A stretch of 64,000 nt of DNA from contig NZ_UUON01000011.1 of NCBI RefSeq assembly GCF_900590885.1, positions 1 to 64,000 on the forward strand. Direction: 5' to 3'. Position numbers and translations under genes: made by a program. Below the pieces are notes generated by a model. The model saw nothing but the letters and a program-made list of their open reading frames with translations, did no database searches and was not told the DNA's origin. This DNA is from Pseudomonas viridiflava (lineage in GTDB: Bacteria; Pseudomonadota; Gammaproteobacteria; Pseudomonadales; Pseudomonadaceae). Positions 1-7,507 of the stretch are shown piece after piece (position 1 is the stretch's first letter; every line of letters begins with the position of its first letter).

Positions 1-2
1 TC

Positions 3-746
3 GACAACCCACTGCGTTTCCAGGGCCAGTACTTCGACCCGGAAAGCGGGCTGCACTACAACCGCCATCGCTACTACAATCCAGATATTGGTCGTTACCT
101 GACGCCAGACCCGGTGAAGCTGGCGGGAGGGATTAACGCGTACCAGTACGTGCCTAACCCTACGGGATGGGTGGATCCACTGGGGTTAAACTCGTGTCCT
201 GGTCCGGATGGCTGCAAACCAACAGCTAAAGCCCAAAACCCAGGCGCTGTTGTTAATCAAGGAGAACCAGCGCAACCGCAACTGGCAAGGGCGCAGCGAC
301 AAGCAAGAATTGATGAGCTTGCTGAGTCAAATACTCATCGGCGCTTATCGGAGCTTGAAGCATCAATTCCAGGAGCACACTTCTTGGAAAAACACGGAGC
401 TCAGACGTCGCTAGAGTCTCAGCTTGAGCGGGTCAGAACTGCTAGAAATCCTACTACCGGCGAAATTGAGACCTTCGATAGAGGGCGACGTGCAGGAGAG
501 CCGAGACCACCAAGTGCTGCTACGCATTTCCTTAGTCACAGAGATCAATTTAATGCAATTCAGCGTGCAATGTTAATATTCAAACTCAATGGGCGAGCTG
601 AAGCCTCAAAGTCAATGAATATGGGGAAAATTATTGGCGAGGGATACAAAAGAGATGGCCTAGAATATGGAAAACAGACTAAAGCGATCGTACATTTGAA
701 TGAAGACGGAAAGCCGATCACAGCCTATACAGAGTTTGACAGATGA
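3..746 (+). CDS. Rhs-family polymorphic toxin, C-terminal part (5' end outside window)
   Basis: Frame open from the window edge, so only the last 247 residues are visible. The first ~60 residues are the end of the Rhs/YD-repeat core (YYNPDIGRYLTPDP, then NPTGWVDPLGL near nt 156-188). The DPLGL motif is where Rhs cages self-cleave and release their tip. Everything after it is the variable toxin: a charged linker, then HFLEKHG, THFLSHRDQF and an end block with GEGYKRDG and GKPITAYTEF. By general look this resembles small secreted RNase tips of the BECR type, but I cannot assign a family, so the activity is inference. The toxin part is clearly more AT-rich than the core, as expected for exchangeable tips. 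Its stop overlaps the next gene by 4 bp (ATGA), the normal toxin-immunity arrangement. Delivery would be by a type VI or related system. Confidence 0.88.
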   Translation, partial: DNPLRFQGQYFDPESGLHYNRHRYYNPDIGRYLTPDPVKLAGGINAYQYVPNPTGWVDPLGLNSCPGPDGCKPTAKAQNPGAVVNQGEPAQPQLARAQRQARIDELAESNTHRRLSELEASIPGAHFLEKHGAQTSLESQLERVRTARNPTTGEIETFDRGRRAGEPRPPSAATHFLSHRDQFNAIQRAMLIFKLNGRAEASKSMNMGKIIGEGYKRDGLEYGKQTKAIVHLNEDGKPITAYTEFDR

Positions 747-1117
747 AAAAAAAGCCAAACCTTGCAATACTACAAGGCCTGTTATTTACTTACAGCATAG
801 AAAACACAAAAAACTTAGAACGAGAGGAAACCATCGTTTCAAAAGACATTAACAACGAAACCGAGCTCTCTGAGCTATTCGATAGCTTAACCAAGCCGGA
901 GTTTCTGTCATACAGAGAATGCGAGCAAATATGGTTTATAGAAACAATCGAATATTATCTGTCTATAGATGAGGATTTTGAATCTGTATTTTATTTATTC
1001 GATACATATTTTGAAGATGATATAACTAACAAGAGAGACTTTATGAGAGTGCTACTCAAATGCCTCAAAAATTACAACCCGGGGATAACTATCGAAAAAC
1101 CGACACATTCAAAATAA
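743..1117 (+). CDS. Probable cognate immunity protein of the Rhs toxin
   Basis: A 124-residue acidic protein with no signal peptide or membrane segment. It starts inside the toxin stop codon (ATGA overlap), so the two are translationally coupled. Its low GC and many AAA, GAA and ATA codons match the toxin tip and contrast with the GC-rich genes further on. Size, acidity, position and coupling are those of an Rhs/CDI immunity protein that binds and neutralises its toxin in the cytoplasm. I recognise no named immunity family; the role rests on position. Confidence 0.75.
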   Translation: MKKKPNLAILQGLLFTYSIENTKNLEREETIVSKDINNETELSELFDSLTKPEFLSYRECEQIWFIETIEYYLSIDEDFESVFYLFDTYFEDDITNKRDFMRVLLKCLKNYNPGITIEKPTHSK

Positions 1118-1122
1118 CATCA

Positions 1123-1236
1123 ATGCATTGTTTCTGGAAATATGAGATCAAAGTCGATTTGCTAGAGGCGACCGTGCAAAAGAACAAGTCCGAGTTGGCT
1201 AACTACTATTCCACACGTGTTCGCGGACGATGCTAA
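1123..1236 (+). pseudogene. Possible displaced toxin-tip remnant 1
   Basis: A short open frame encoding about 37 residues (MHCFWKYEIKVDLL..., ending STRVRGRC). Its stop lies inside the start of the next immunity-like gene (7-bp overlap), the same coupling seen between the intact toxin and its immunity gene. That geometry suggests the 3' stub of an older toxin tip left when a new tip was inserted upstream. It is too short for a domain call, and the frame stays open back to an ATG at 1060 inside the previous gene, so it may be chance. Confidence 0.3.
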
Positions 1237-1634
1237 AATGTCCGTTTATGAACATTCCTTACGCCCCTAAAATCTCTCACATATTAGGAGCGTTATCGAT
1301 ATATGACCTTGAGGATACGATTGGGGAAAAACTATGGAAATACGACCCTAACATTGAAAAAGACAGGAAAACAATAATAATTTCTTTTATCCTGAAAGAT
1401 CTCATGTACCTTTCATACAGGCACCGCTTTGTGTTGATGTCTGCACTCAAAGACGTGTTAGACCTCCCCCACTTCGACTTTGCTAAAGAATTCGAAAGCG
1501 ATTACGACGAATACATAACTATGGCCTGGGACGAAACACAAATAGCTGACCCCCGAGGCTTCTTCGCCGACATCTACCGCCTAGCCAACGAGGTCTGGAA
1601 AGACGACCTCAAAAAAGCCAGCCTCGAAGATTAA
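1230..1634 (+). CDS. Orphan immunity-like protein
   Basis: A 134-residue acidic cytoplasmic protein (alternative start at 1248, 128 residues). Neither ATG has a strong ribosome-binding site, which fits translation coupled to the stub ending at 1236. The C-terminal part is rich in Asp and Glu (FESDYDEYITMAWDE). AT-rich codon use matches the neighbouring toxin and immunity genes. No complete toxin is adjacent, so it would be an orphan immunity gene kept after its toxin tip was displaced and still able to protect against sister cells carrying the old toxin. The family is unrecognised and the role is inferred from context. Confidence 0.6.
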   Translation: MLKCPFMNIPYAPKISHILGALSIYDLEDTIGEKLWKYDPNIEKDRKTIIISFILKDLMYLSYRHRFVLMSALKDVLDLPHFDFAKEFESDYDEYITMAWDETQIADPRGFFADIYRLANEVWKDDLKKASLED

Positions 1635-1641
1635 TCAACAT

Positions 1642-1764
1642 GGTAAGCCCAAAAAATTTGCTGTTCATCATAAAATAAGTACGAAGGACATCTTAGGTGC
1701 CACTCCTGTAAAGTCCGACGAACGCTATGTAGGCTACTCAATCCCAAACCCGAACAGGAAATAA
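1642..1764 (+). pseudogene. Displaced toxin-tip remnant 2
   Basis: An open frame without its own start encodes GKPKKFAVHHKISTKD... ending NPNRK and stopping at 1762-1764. The segment VHHKIS recalls the core of small HNH-type nuclease toxins but is too short to be sure. The stop is 2 bp before the ATG of the next immunity-like gene, whose Shine-Dalgarno (AGGAAA) lies inside this stub. It reads as the 3' end of a former Rhs toxin tip carried along with its immunity gene. Confidence 0.4.
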
Positions 1765-1766
1765 AA

Positions 1767-2179
1767 ATGGAAACCAAAAAAATAAGCATGTTAGTTAACA
1801 ATGAACAAATAGAGGGCACTGTAAAATACGATACAGCAAAAATAGAAATGATGTTTTCAGAAGCTGAAAACTTTAAAAAATTTATGAAGGAAGGGACATT
1901 TATTTTTGCTTTGCAAAAATAAGATCCGAATTCCCACACATAACTTTTTTATGCAAAGGCGCTAAAATAAATGTAAGGCCTTCACGCATGGCGTCTCAAA
2001 TGAGCGCCGGACTTGTTGCATACGAAATGACTTTAGGCAAACAAGCTACCGAAAAAGATATCGTTCATATATTCGATTACGAAGACCACAACCTTACAAA
2101 CAACCCACAAGATCAGACCGACTTTTTCAAAAAATGGCTGGCATCATTAGGCGCACAAGATTATGAAAAATTCGACTAG
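1767..2179 (+). pseudogene. Orphan immunity gene broken by a one-base frameshift
   Basis: ATG at 1767 follows AGGAAATAAAA and opens a frame (METKKISMLVNNEQIEG...) that stops at 1920-1922 after 51 residues. Directly after an A5 run (1915-1919), another frame carries on without a break through IRSEFPHITFLCKGAKINV and MASQMSAGLVAYEMT to a stop at 2177-2179. Adding one A to the run joins both parts into a smooth protein of about 138 residues. The simplest reading is a one-base deletion in the homopolymer. As written, only the 51-residue piece, or a 63-residue piece from ATG 1988, could be made. A sequencing error in the A run is the main alternative. Confidence 0.65.
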
Positions 2180-2339
2180 TCCCTCCGATAAACCCTCACC
2201 AACGCCCATCCAAAACCGCATACCACAAAACCACCAAAATAAAACCTGTCAACTCTTACAGTTGCGCCCGCTTTTCTTAATTGATTAGCTGACATCCACA
2301 CGCCTACCGGCCTTCACTCTCTCCAGAAAGGGGGGATTT

Positions 2340-3833
2340 ATGTCAGCAGAGCTCTACACAGAGTGGGCAGGACCGCTTCAAGGCTATATCGCCAATGACT
2401 ATCTGTATGGCCACGACGGCCCTTGGCCTAAAACCAATACGCTAGTCCCCGAACTGCCCGCCATGATTAAAAAAGTCCCCAAGGCCCAGTTGGAGGATTT
2501 CCGCCTCAATGTCGTGTCCCACTACCTCAAAACCCTGAAGTCCGGTCGCCTCAAGATAATCCTCAAGATGCTTGCGGGTGATCACAAACTGCAGCCGGTG
2601 CCCGACCGGTTATTCGTAGAACAACTGTTTTATGGCACGTTCAGCAAATTGCTGACGCCGGTGGGGCTGCAGGACGTTGCTGAGTTCCCCGGGTTGCTCA
2701 ACCCCGATGATTTGTTGGATAGCGAGGGCGAACCCAAGTATTTGAAGGTCGACACGCTGAGCATGAATCGCGTCGATCCGCTGCACGGTATCTACTCGGC
2801 CCCCAGCTTGACCCTGTTCAAGCGTGAGCCCGATCACTCGGGGACCGCGCTGGCCATCAAGATAAACGGCCTGGTCTTAACCCCTGACGAAAAAAACGCC
2901 TGGGAGCTTGCCAAGTATTTTGTATTTCAAGGTGCCCTGTGCGTGATCACCCTGGTGACTCACCCACGGGTTCATTTCCCGATGGACGCCATCAGCGCAA
3001 TCAGCTTGACCGCACTGCCCCAACAGCATTTGTTGTTCAAGCTGATCGCCCCGCATACGCGGATCCAACTGGCGATCAACCAGGCCGTTTCGCTACTGCC
3101 TTACTCCGTCGCGCACAACAACCAGTTCCTGCCGTACACGCCGTACCCGGGCTGGGGAAATATTCCGATTATCGAAGACGGTCGCGGCTGGACCGGGCAT
3201 ATGACCGATGCGTTTTCCGGTATCGCGGGTAACACCTGTTATCCGCCATATACATACCTCTTGGCGCCGGAAAAAGTCTGGTCAGATTTCGATGAATTTC
3301 TTCGTAGTTATTACAAGGTCATTTTGGATTTCGTGAGCACGGTAGTTGCGCGAATAGACATTGACGATCCGGTAATCACTTACTGGAGCAATGCCATTGC
3401 GGCCTGGGTCAACGGTTTCCCCGATCATCAACGCATACGCGAAGGAGATACCTTGGCCAGGGTGATCGCCTCATTTATCTGGGACGTGACCGTCGCCCAC
3501 TCGGCCGATCACGGTGCCATGGGCCATTACCAGCAGAATGCATTTGCCTTGCGGCTGCGCGTACCCGCGCCGACCAGCAAGACGATGCCGCCCATCAACC
3601 GAAGAAAGTTGGTGACCTTTGGCGATACATTGCGCAATCGCCTGTGCTTTGAAATGTACTTCGGCCCGCCCCGCGGCTCGGGGCATTTATACGACACCTG
3701 GTACGGCTTCAACGACCCGGAAATGGATCAGTTGAACAGCCGATTTCTGCACGACCTGCAGAGCGTGGATGAGAGCCTGACATGCCGCCGCTTTATAAAA
3801 CTCAAGGATATAGCGCGCAGTATCAACTTCTGA
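2340..3833 (+). CDS. Lipoxygenase-family protein, non-canonical iron site
   Basis: A 497-residue protein with a strong Shine-Dalgarno (AAGGGGGG). Family signatures are THPRVHFPMDA, then TALPQQHLLFKLIAPH (the HPxxKLLxPH region of lipoxygenases), GNTCYPPYTY, and IWDVTVAHSADH (the helix with the third His ligand). Lipoxygenases oxidise polyunsaturated fatty acids with a non-haem iron. Oddities: the H-x4-H spacing of the first two ligands is not in register, and the C-terminal Ile ligand of classical enzymes is missing (the protein ends SINF). It is shorter than Pseudomonas LoxA (about 685 residues) and lacks a signal peptide. It is a divergent subfamily member; catalysis is uncertain. It stands alone between the Rhs locus and hemB. 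Confidence 0.75.
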   Translation: MSAELYTEWAGPLQGYIANDYLYGHDGPWPKTNTLVPELPAMIKKVPKAQLEDFRLNVVSHYLKTLKSGRLKIILKMLAGDHKLQPVPDRLFVEQLFYGTFSKLLTPVGLQDVAEFPGLLNPDDLLDSEGEPKYLKVDTLSMNRVDPLHGIYSAPSLTLFKREPDHSGTALAIKINGLVLTPDEKNAWELAKYFVFQGALCVITLVTHPRVHFPMDAISAISLTALPQQHLLFKLIAPHTRIQLAINQAVSLLPYSVAHNNQFLPYTPYPGWGNIPIIEDGRGWTGHMTDAFSGIAGNTCYPPYTYLLAPEKVWSDFDEFLRSYYKVILDFVSTVVARIDIDDPVITYWSNAIAAWVNGFPDHQRIREGDTLARVIASFIWDVTVAHSADHGAMGHYQQNAFALRLRVPAPTSKTMPPINRRKLVTFGDTLRNRLCFEMYFGPPRGSGHLYDTWYGFNDPEMDQLNSRFLHDLQSVDESLTCRRFIKLKDIARSINF

Positions 3834-3836
3834 AGT

Positions 3837-3867
3837 GGGCGTGCTTTTCCAACCGAAAAGCACGCCC
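3837..3867. terminator. Bidirectional hairpin between convergent genes
   Basis: A perfect 13-bp stem (GGGCGTGCTTTTC / GAAAAGCACGCCC) with a 5-base loop, placed exactly between the ends of the lipoxygenase-like gene (+) and hemB (-). There is no long T tract, but T-rich bases sit in the stem on both strands. Position and stability suggest a shared terminator. Confidence 0.6.
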
Positions 3868-3874
3868 GCCCACA

Positions 3875-4849
3875 TCAAATACCCGCCAACGCCAGGTCCA
3901 TCGCAAAGTAGGTGAAGATCAGGTCCGCACCCGCGCGCTTGATCGAACCCAGGGTTTCACGCACCACCCGATCTTCATCAATAGCACCCGCCTGGGCGCC
4001 GAACTTGATCATCGCGTACTCGCCACTCACCTGGTACGCCGCCACCGGCAGGCGCGACGCCTCGCGGATGTCGCGGATGATGTCGAGGTAAGCACCGGCC
4101 GGCTTGACCATCAGCGCATCGGCGCCTTCCTGTTCGTCCAGCAGCGATTCGCGCACGGCTTCGCGGCGGTTCATCGGGTTCATCTGGTAGCTTTTGCGGT
4201 CGCCCTTGAGCGCGCTGCCGCCAGCTTCGCGGAACGGGCCATAGAGGGCCGAGGCGAACTTGGTCGAGTAGGCCATGATCGGGATATGGGTGAAGCCGGC
4301 GTCATCCAGGGCGCGGCGGATTGCCTGGACCTGCCCGTCCATCGCCGCCGACGGTGCAATCACATCCGCACCGGCGCGGGCAGCCGCGACGGCTTGCTTG
4401 CCGAGGTTGACCAGGGTCACGTCATTATCGACATGCGCGCCGTGCATCACGCCGCAGTGGCCGTGGTCGGTGTATTCGCAGAAGCAGGTGTCGGACATCA
4501 CGATCATTTCCGGCACCGCGTCCTTGATGATCGAGGACATGCGCGACACCAGGCCGCGCTCCTTCCAGGTGTCGCTGCCGTTGGCGTCCAGGTGGTGGGA
4601 CACGCCAAAGGTCATCACCGACTTGATCCCGGCGCGGGCAAAACGCTCGATCTCGCTGGCCAGTTTCTTCTCGGGGATACGCTGCACGCCGGGCATGCTG
4701 GTGATCGGCACGAAGTCGTCGATTTCTTCTTCGACAAAAATCGGCAACACCAGGTCGTTGAGGGTGAACTCGGTTTCCTGGAACAGGCCACGCAGCTCCG
4801 GGGAGCGGCGCAGGCGGCGTGGGCGGGCTTGGGGGAACTGGCTGGTCAT
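3875..4849 (-). CDS. hemB: Porphobilinogen synthase (delta-aminolevulinate dehydratase), zinc type
   Basis: A 324-residue cytoplasmic enzyme that condenses two 5-aminolevulinate molecules to porphobilinogen in haem and tetrapyrrole synthesis. The Schiff-base lysines are in MAYSTKFAS (Lys197) and LMVKPAGAY (Lys249). The metal site reads [13 protein letters not shown], with Cys122, Cys124 and Cys132, which is the zinc-binding triad of the E. coli-type enzyme. The well-studied P. aeruginosa HemB is instead the magnesium, cysteine-free type, so this is probably a second, zinc-dependent paralogue. Full length with typical N terminus. It stands alone on the minus strand behind the PhzF-like gene. 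Confidence 0.95.
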   Translation of the reverse strand: MTSQFPQARPRRLRRSPELRGLFQETEFTLNDLVLPIFVEEEIDDFVPITSMPGVQRIPEKKLASEIERFARAGIKSVMTFGVSHHLDANGSDTWKERGLVSRMSSIIKDAVPEMIVMSDTCFCEYTDHGHCGVMHGAHVDNDVTLVNLGKQAVAAARAGADVIAPSAAMDGQVQAIRRALDDAGFTHIPIMAYSTKFASALYGPFREAGGSALKGDRKSYQMNPMNRREAVRESLLDEQEGADALMVKPAGAYLDIIRDIREASRLPVAAYQVSGEYAMIKFGAQAGAIDEDRVVRETLGSIKRAGADLIFTYFAMDLALAGI

Positions 4850-4892
4850 GGCTGTCCTGAAAAAGAGGGAAAACTTTGGAGCGAAAGCTTAT

Positions 4893-4927
4893 GCCCCTTG
4901 GCCCCGGCATTACAAACGCCAAGGGGC
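4893..4927 (-). other. Inverted repeat in the hemB leader
   Basis: A 10-bp inverted repeat (GCCCCTTGGC / GCCAAGGGGC) with a 15-base spacer, between the end of the PhzF-like gene and the hemB start. It could be a weak terminator for the upstream gene or a leader structure. No T tract follows on the minus strand. Confidence 0.3.
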
Positions 4928-4964
4928 CAACAGTGTATTGCGCGGGCCGTAACAATTTATTGAT

Positions 4965-5807
4965 CTAGAGCTGCAGGCGCCCTTCGATGCACACCGCAAC
5001 GGCGCCACCGACCCAGATTTCATCGCCCTGGCGCTCGACGCTGATACGCCCCGCACGCCCCATGGCCGTGCCCTGGCTGACTACATAGCGTTCAGGCGCG
5101 AGGCCCTCGCCCAGCAACCATTGCGCAACACCGGCGTTCAAGCTGCCGGTGGCCGGGTCTTCCTGGGCGCCGTCGCCTGCGACAAAGGCACGCACTTCAA
5201 ACTGCGTTTCCACCTCGTCACGCGCGGGGTCGCAGAGGGCGATCACGCCCACGGCCAGCCCCAGCAGCTGCGAGTAATCCGGCTGCAACGCCAGCACCTG
5301 ATTGCGCTCGGCCAGCATCACTGCCAACCAACCTGCGCCGTTGTCCACCCACTGGCTGCGTACGATCGAACCCGATTCCAGGCCCAAGCCCAGGCGCACA
5401 CGCTCCAGCAATGCCGCGTCCACGGCACCCGAGCGCAGCAACGGCGGCGCGATAAAGGCCAGTTCGTCACCCTGGCGGCGGATACGCACCAGGCCGATTT
5501 CACATTCCTGAAGGATCTCTTCGCCTTTGGGCACACCGCCGGCCTGCAACCAGGCATGGCAACTGCCCAGGGTGGGGTGCCCGGCGAATGGCAGCTCCTT
5601 GAGGGTGGTGAAAATTCGCACCCGGTAGTCAGCCCGCGGATCGCGGGGCGTGAGTAAAAACGTGGTTTCACTGAGGTTGGTCCAGCGGGCGAAATCCGCC
5701 ATCTGCTGGTCACTGAAGCTGTCAGCGCCCAGCACCACCGCCAGCGGGTTGCCCTTGAGCGGCACCGGGCTGAACACGTCCAGTTGCTTGAAATCGAAAG
5801 TCGGCAT
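4965..5807 (-). CDS. PhzF-family isomerase/epimerase-like protein
   Basis: A 280-residue member of the PhzF fold (two diaminopimelate-epimerase-like halves). The N terminus has the family pattern DVFSPVPLKGNPLAVV and the catalytic acid block NLSETTF (Glu47), followed by FAGHPTLGS. The C-terminal half has DPATGSLNAGVAQWL. PhzF isomerises trans-2,3-dihydro-3-hydroxyanthranilate in phenazine synthesis, but no phenazine genes are near. It is therefore one of the many PhzF-like proteins with unknown substrate. It sits 3 bp downstream of the GST-like gene and is probably cotranscribed with it. Confidence 0.88.
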   Translation of the reverse strand: MPTFDFKQLDVFSPVPLKGNPLAVVLGADSFSDQQMADFARWTNLSETTFLLTPRDPRADYRVRIFTTLKELPFAGHPTLGSCHAWLQAGGVPKGEEILQECEIGLVRIRRQGDELAFIAPPLLRSGAVDAALLERVRLGLGLESGSIVRSQWVDNGAGWLAVMLAERNQVLALQPDYSQLLGLAVGVIALCDPARDEVETQFEVRAFVAGDGAQEDPATGSLNAGVAQWLLGEGLAPERYVVSQGTAMGRAGRISVERQGDEIWVGGAVAVCIEGRLQL

Positions 5808-5810
5808 GCG

Positions 5811-6509
5811 TCAGCTCGGAATATTCAGGCCACGGATCACCGCCGGCCGGGCGACAAAGCCGTCCAGCGCGCGCAGCACGTTAGGGAAGTCGGCAATGCC
5901 GACGATGTCGCCGGATTCGTAGAAGCCGATCAAGTTGCGAATCCACGGGAAGGTGGCGATATCCGCGATGCTGTACTCGTCGCCCATGATCCAGGTGCGG
6001 CCCAGCAGGCGTTTTTCCAGCACATCGAGCAGGCGTCTGGACTCGGCGGCATAGCGGTCGCGGGGGCGTTTGTCCTCGTAGGCCTTGCCGGCGAATTTGT
6101 TGAAGAACCCCAGCTGGCCGAACATCGGGCCGATGCCGCCCATCTGGAACATCAGCCACTGAATGGTTTCATAACGTGTCGCAGGATCTTCAGAGAGCAA
6201 CTGGCTGGTTTTTTCCGCCAGGTAGATGAGGATCGCACCCGACTCAAACAGCGCTAAAGGCTGGCCGGCCGGGCCGTCGGGGTCGATGATGGCGGGGATT
6301 TTGTTGTTCGGGTTCAGGGACAGAAACTCGGGCGACAACTGGTCCTGGGTGTCGAAACTGACCTTGTGCGCCTCGTAAGGCAGGCCCAGTTCCTCGAGCA
6401 TGATCGAAACCTTTACCCCGTTGGGCGTGGGCAGCGAGTAGAGTTGCAGGCGCTCGGGGTGCTGGGCGGGCCATTTGGTGTTGATCGGGAAGGCGGCGAT
6501 TGGGTTCAT
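5811..6509 (-). CDS. Glutathione S-transferase family protein (YghU-like)
   Basis: A 232-residue two-domain GST. The N-terminal thioredoxin-like domain has LPTPNGVKVSIMLEELGLPY, NPNNKIPAIIDPDG and the ESGAILIYLAEKT glutathione-binding segment. The helical C-terminal domain contains WIMGDEYSIADIATFPWI. The TPNG motif and the length fit the Nu/YghU group, which often acts as a glutathione-dependent disulfide reductase or peroxidase. The start at 6509 was chosen because GAGGGA lies 8 bases upstream; the frame stays open further upstream without similarity. Forms a two-gene unit with the PhzF-like gene. Confidence 0.88.
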   Translation of the reverse strand: MNPIAAFPINTKWPAQHPERLQLYSLPTPNGVKVSIMLEELGLPYEAHKVSFDTQDQLSPEFLSLNPNNKIPAIIDPDGPAGQPLALFESGAILIYLAEKTSQLLSEDPATRYETIQWLMFQMGGIGPMFGQLGFFNKFAGKAYEDKRPRDRYAAESRRLLDVLEKRLLGRTWIMGDEYSIADIATFPWIRNLIGFYESGDIVGIADFPNVLRALDGFVARPAVIRGLNIPS

Positions 6510-6761
6510 CGGGAAGTCCCTCGGCAGAAAGCCCCCATCATAGTCATCTGCCTCGCGTCCTGCATGGTTCATCAATGCGCAACATCGGCGGGCTATTGTC
6601 CTGCGCAGGCGAACCAATAAGCCCGCGTAGACTCTTAGTTGCGCAGTTACGGTGAATGGAGGCACCTCGCTATATCGACAGGGAACAACCGCAGCACGCC
6701 GGATGCGTACTGGGGCCGGGCTTGTCCGCCTTAACTCGATGCACCGAAGACTCGACACCCA

Positions 6762-7463
6762 ATGACCATCAAGCCTCTGTGCCTTGTGCGGCGCCTGAAA
6801 CGCTATTCATACATCATGTTGCCGCTATTGCTGGTTGGCGGCGCCATCGGCCTGACCCTGGAGTCGCGCACCAGCCGTGCCGAGCAAGTCGACGGCGTGC
6901 AAACCCTGGTATTCCTGCGCCACGGCGAAAAACCCCTCGGCGGCCTCGGCCAGCTCAATTGCCAGGGCCTCAACCGGGCCATGAACCTCGCCACGGTATT
7001 GCCGGAAAAATTCGGCAAGGCCGACTTCGTGTTCGCCGCAAACCCGACGCGCAATGTCGAGGAAGGCGAGCTGGACAATTCCTACAGCTACATTCGGCCG
7101 TTGATGACCATCAGCCCCAGCGCCATCAAATTGGGCCTGCCGGTGAACATCAAGTTCTCGGCGAATGACACCAGCGCCCTCGCCGACGAACTGGTCGAGG
7201 ACAAGTACCACAACGCCACCATCTACACCGCCTGGTCCCACGGCTACCTGCCGGAGTTGATCAACAAGGTGGCCAGTGAAGCGTCGGGCGAAAAACACAC
7301 CATCACCGACGACTGGTCCGGCAGCGACTACGACACCCTGTATGTACTGACGTTGACCTGGCATAACGGCAAGGCCTCGCTGCTCAGCCGCAACTACAAG
7401 CAAGGCCTGAACAACGGCGAAGAAACCTGTCCGGAACCCACGCAGGTGAGTGCTGACAGCTGA
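6762..7463 (+). CDS. Membrane-anchored histidine phosphatase family protein
   Basis: A 233-residue protein with an N-terminal basic stretch and one hydrophobic segment (about residues 17-33), suggesting a membrane anchor or uncleaved signal. The phosphatase core begins LVFLRHGEKP: Arg53-His54-Gly55 is the RHG motif carrying the phosphohistidine. The second catalytic His is in AWSHGYLPEL (His160), and Arg97 lies in ANPTRN. The active site would lie in the periplasm if the segment is an anchor. Substrate unknown. The start has no strong ribosome-binding site; a later ATG at 6816 would shorten the basic tail. Probably monocistronic. Confidence 0.82.
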   Translation: MTIKPLCLVRRLKRYSYIMLPLLLVGGAIGLTLESRTSRAEQVDGVQTLVFLRHGEKPLGGLGQLNCQGLNRAMNLATVLPEKFGKADFVFAANPTRNVEEGELDNSYSYIRPLMTISPSAIKLGLPVNIKFSANDTSALADELVEDKYHNATIYTAWSHGYLPELINKVASEASGEKHTITDDWSGSDYDTLYVLTLTWHNGKASLLSRNYKQGLNNGEETCPEPTQVSADS

Positions 7464-7507
7464 GGGCGTATGATGCGCCGCTATTGACTCATCTGCGGAT
7501 CATCACC

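Noticed and set aside
1631..1939. A 102-codon minus-strand frame in the Rhs remnant region
   Set aside because: It runs against the direction of the locus, has no ribosome-binding site, and overlaps the plus-strand remnants that make better sense.
3782..4963. Long plus-strand frames across hemB
   Set aside because: Arg/His-rich shadow translations; hemB occupies the strand with clear motifs.
4965..5807. A phenazine pathway, from the PhzF-like protein
   Set aside because: No phzA-E or phzG genes are nearby; PhzF-like proteins of other function are common in Pseudomonas.
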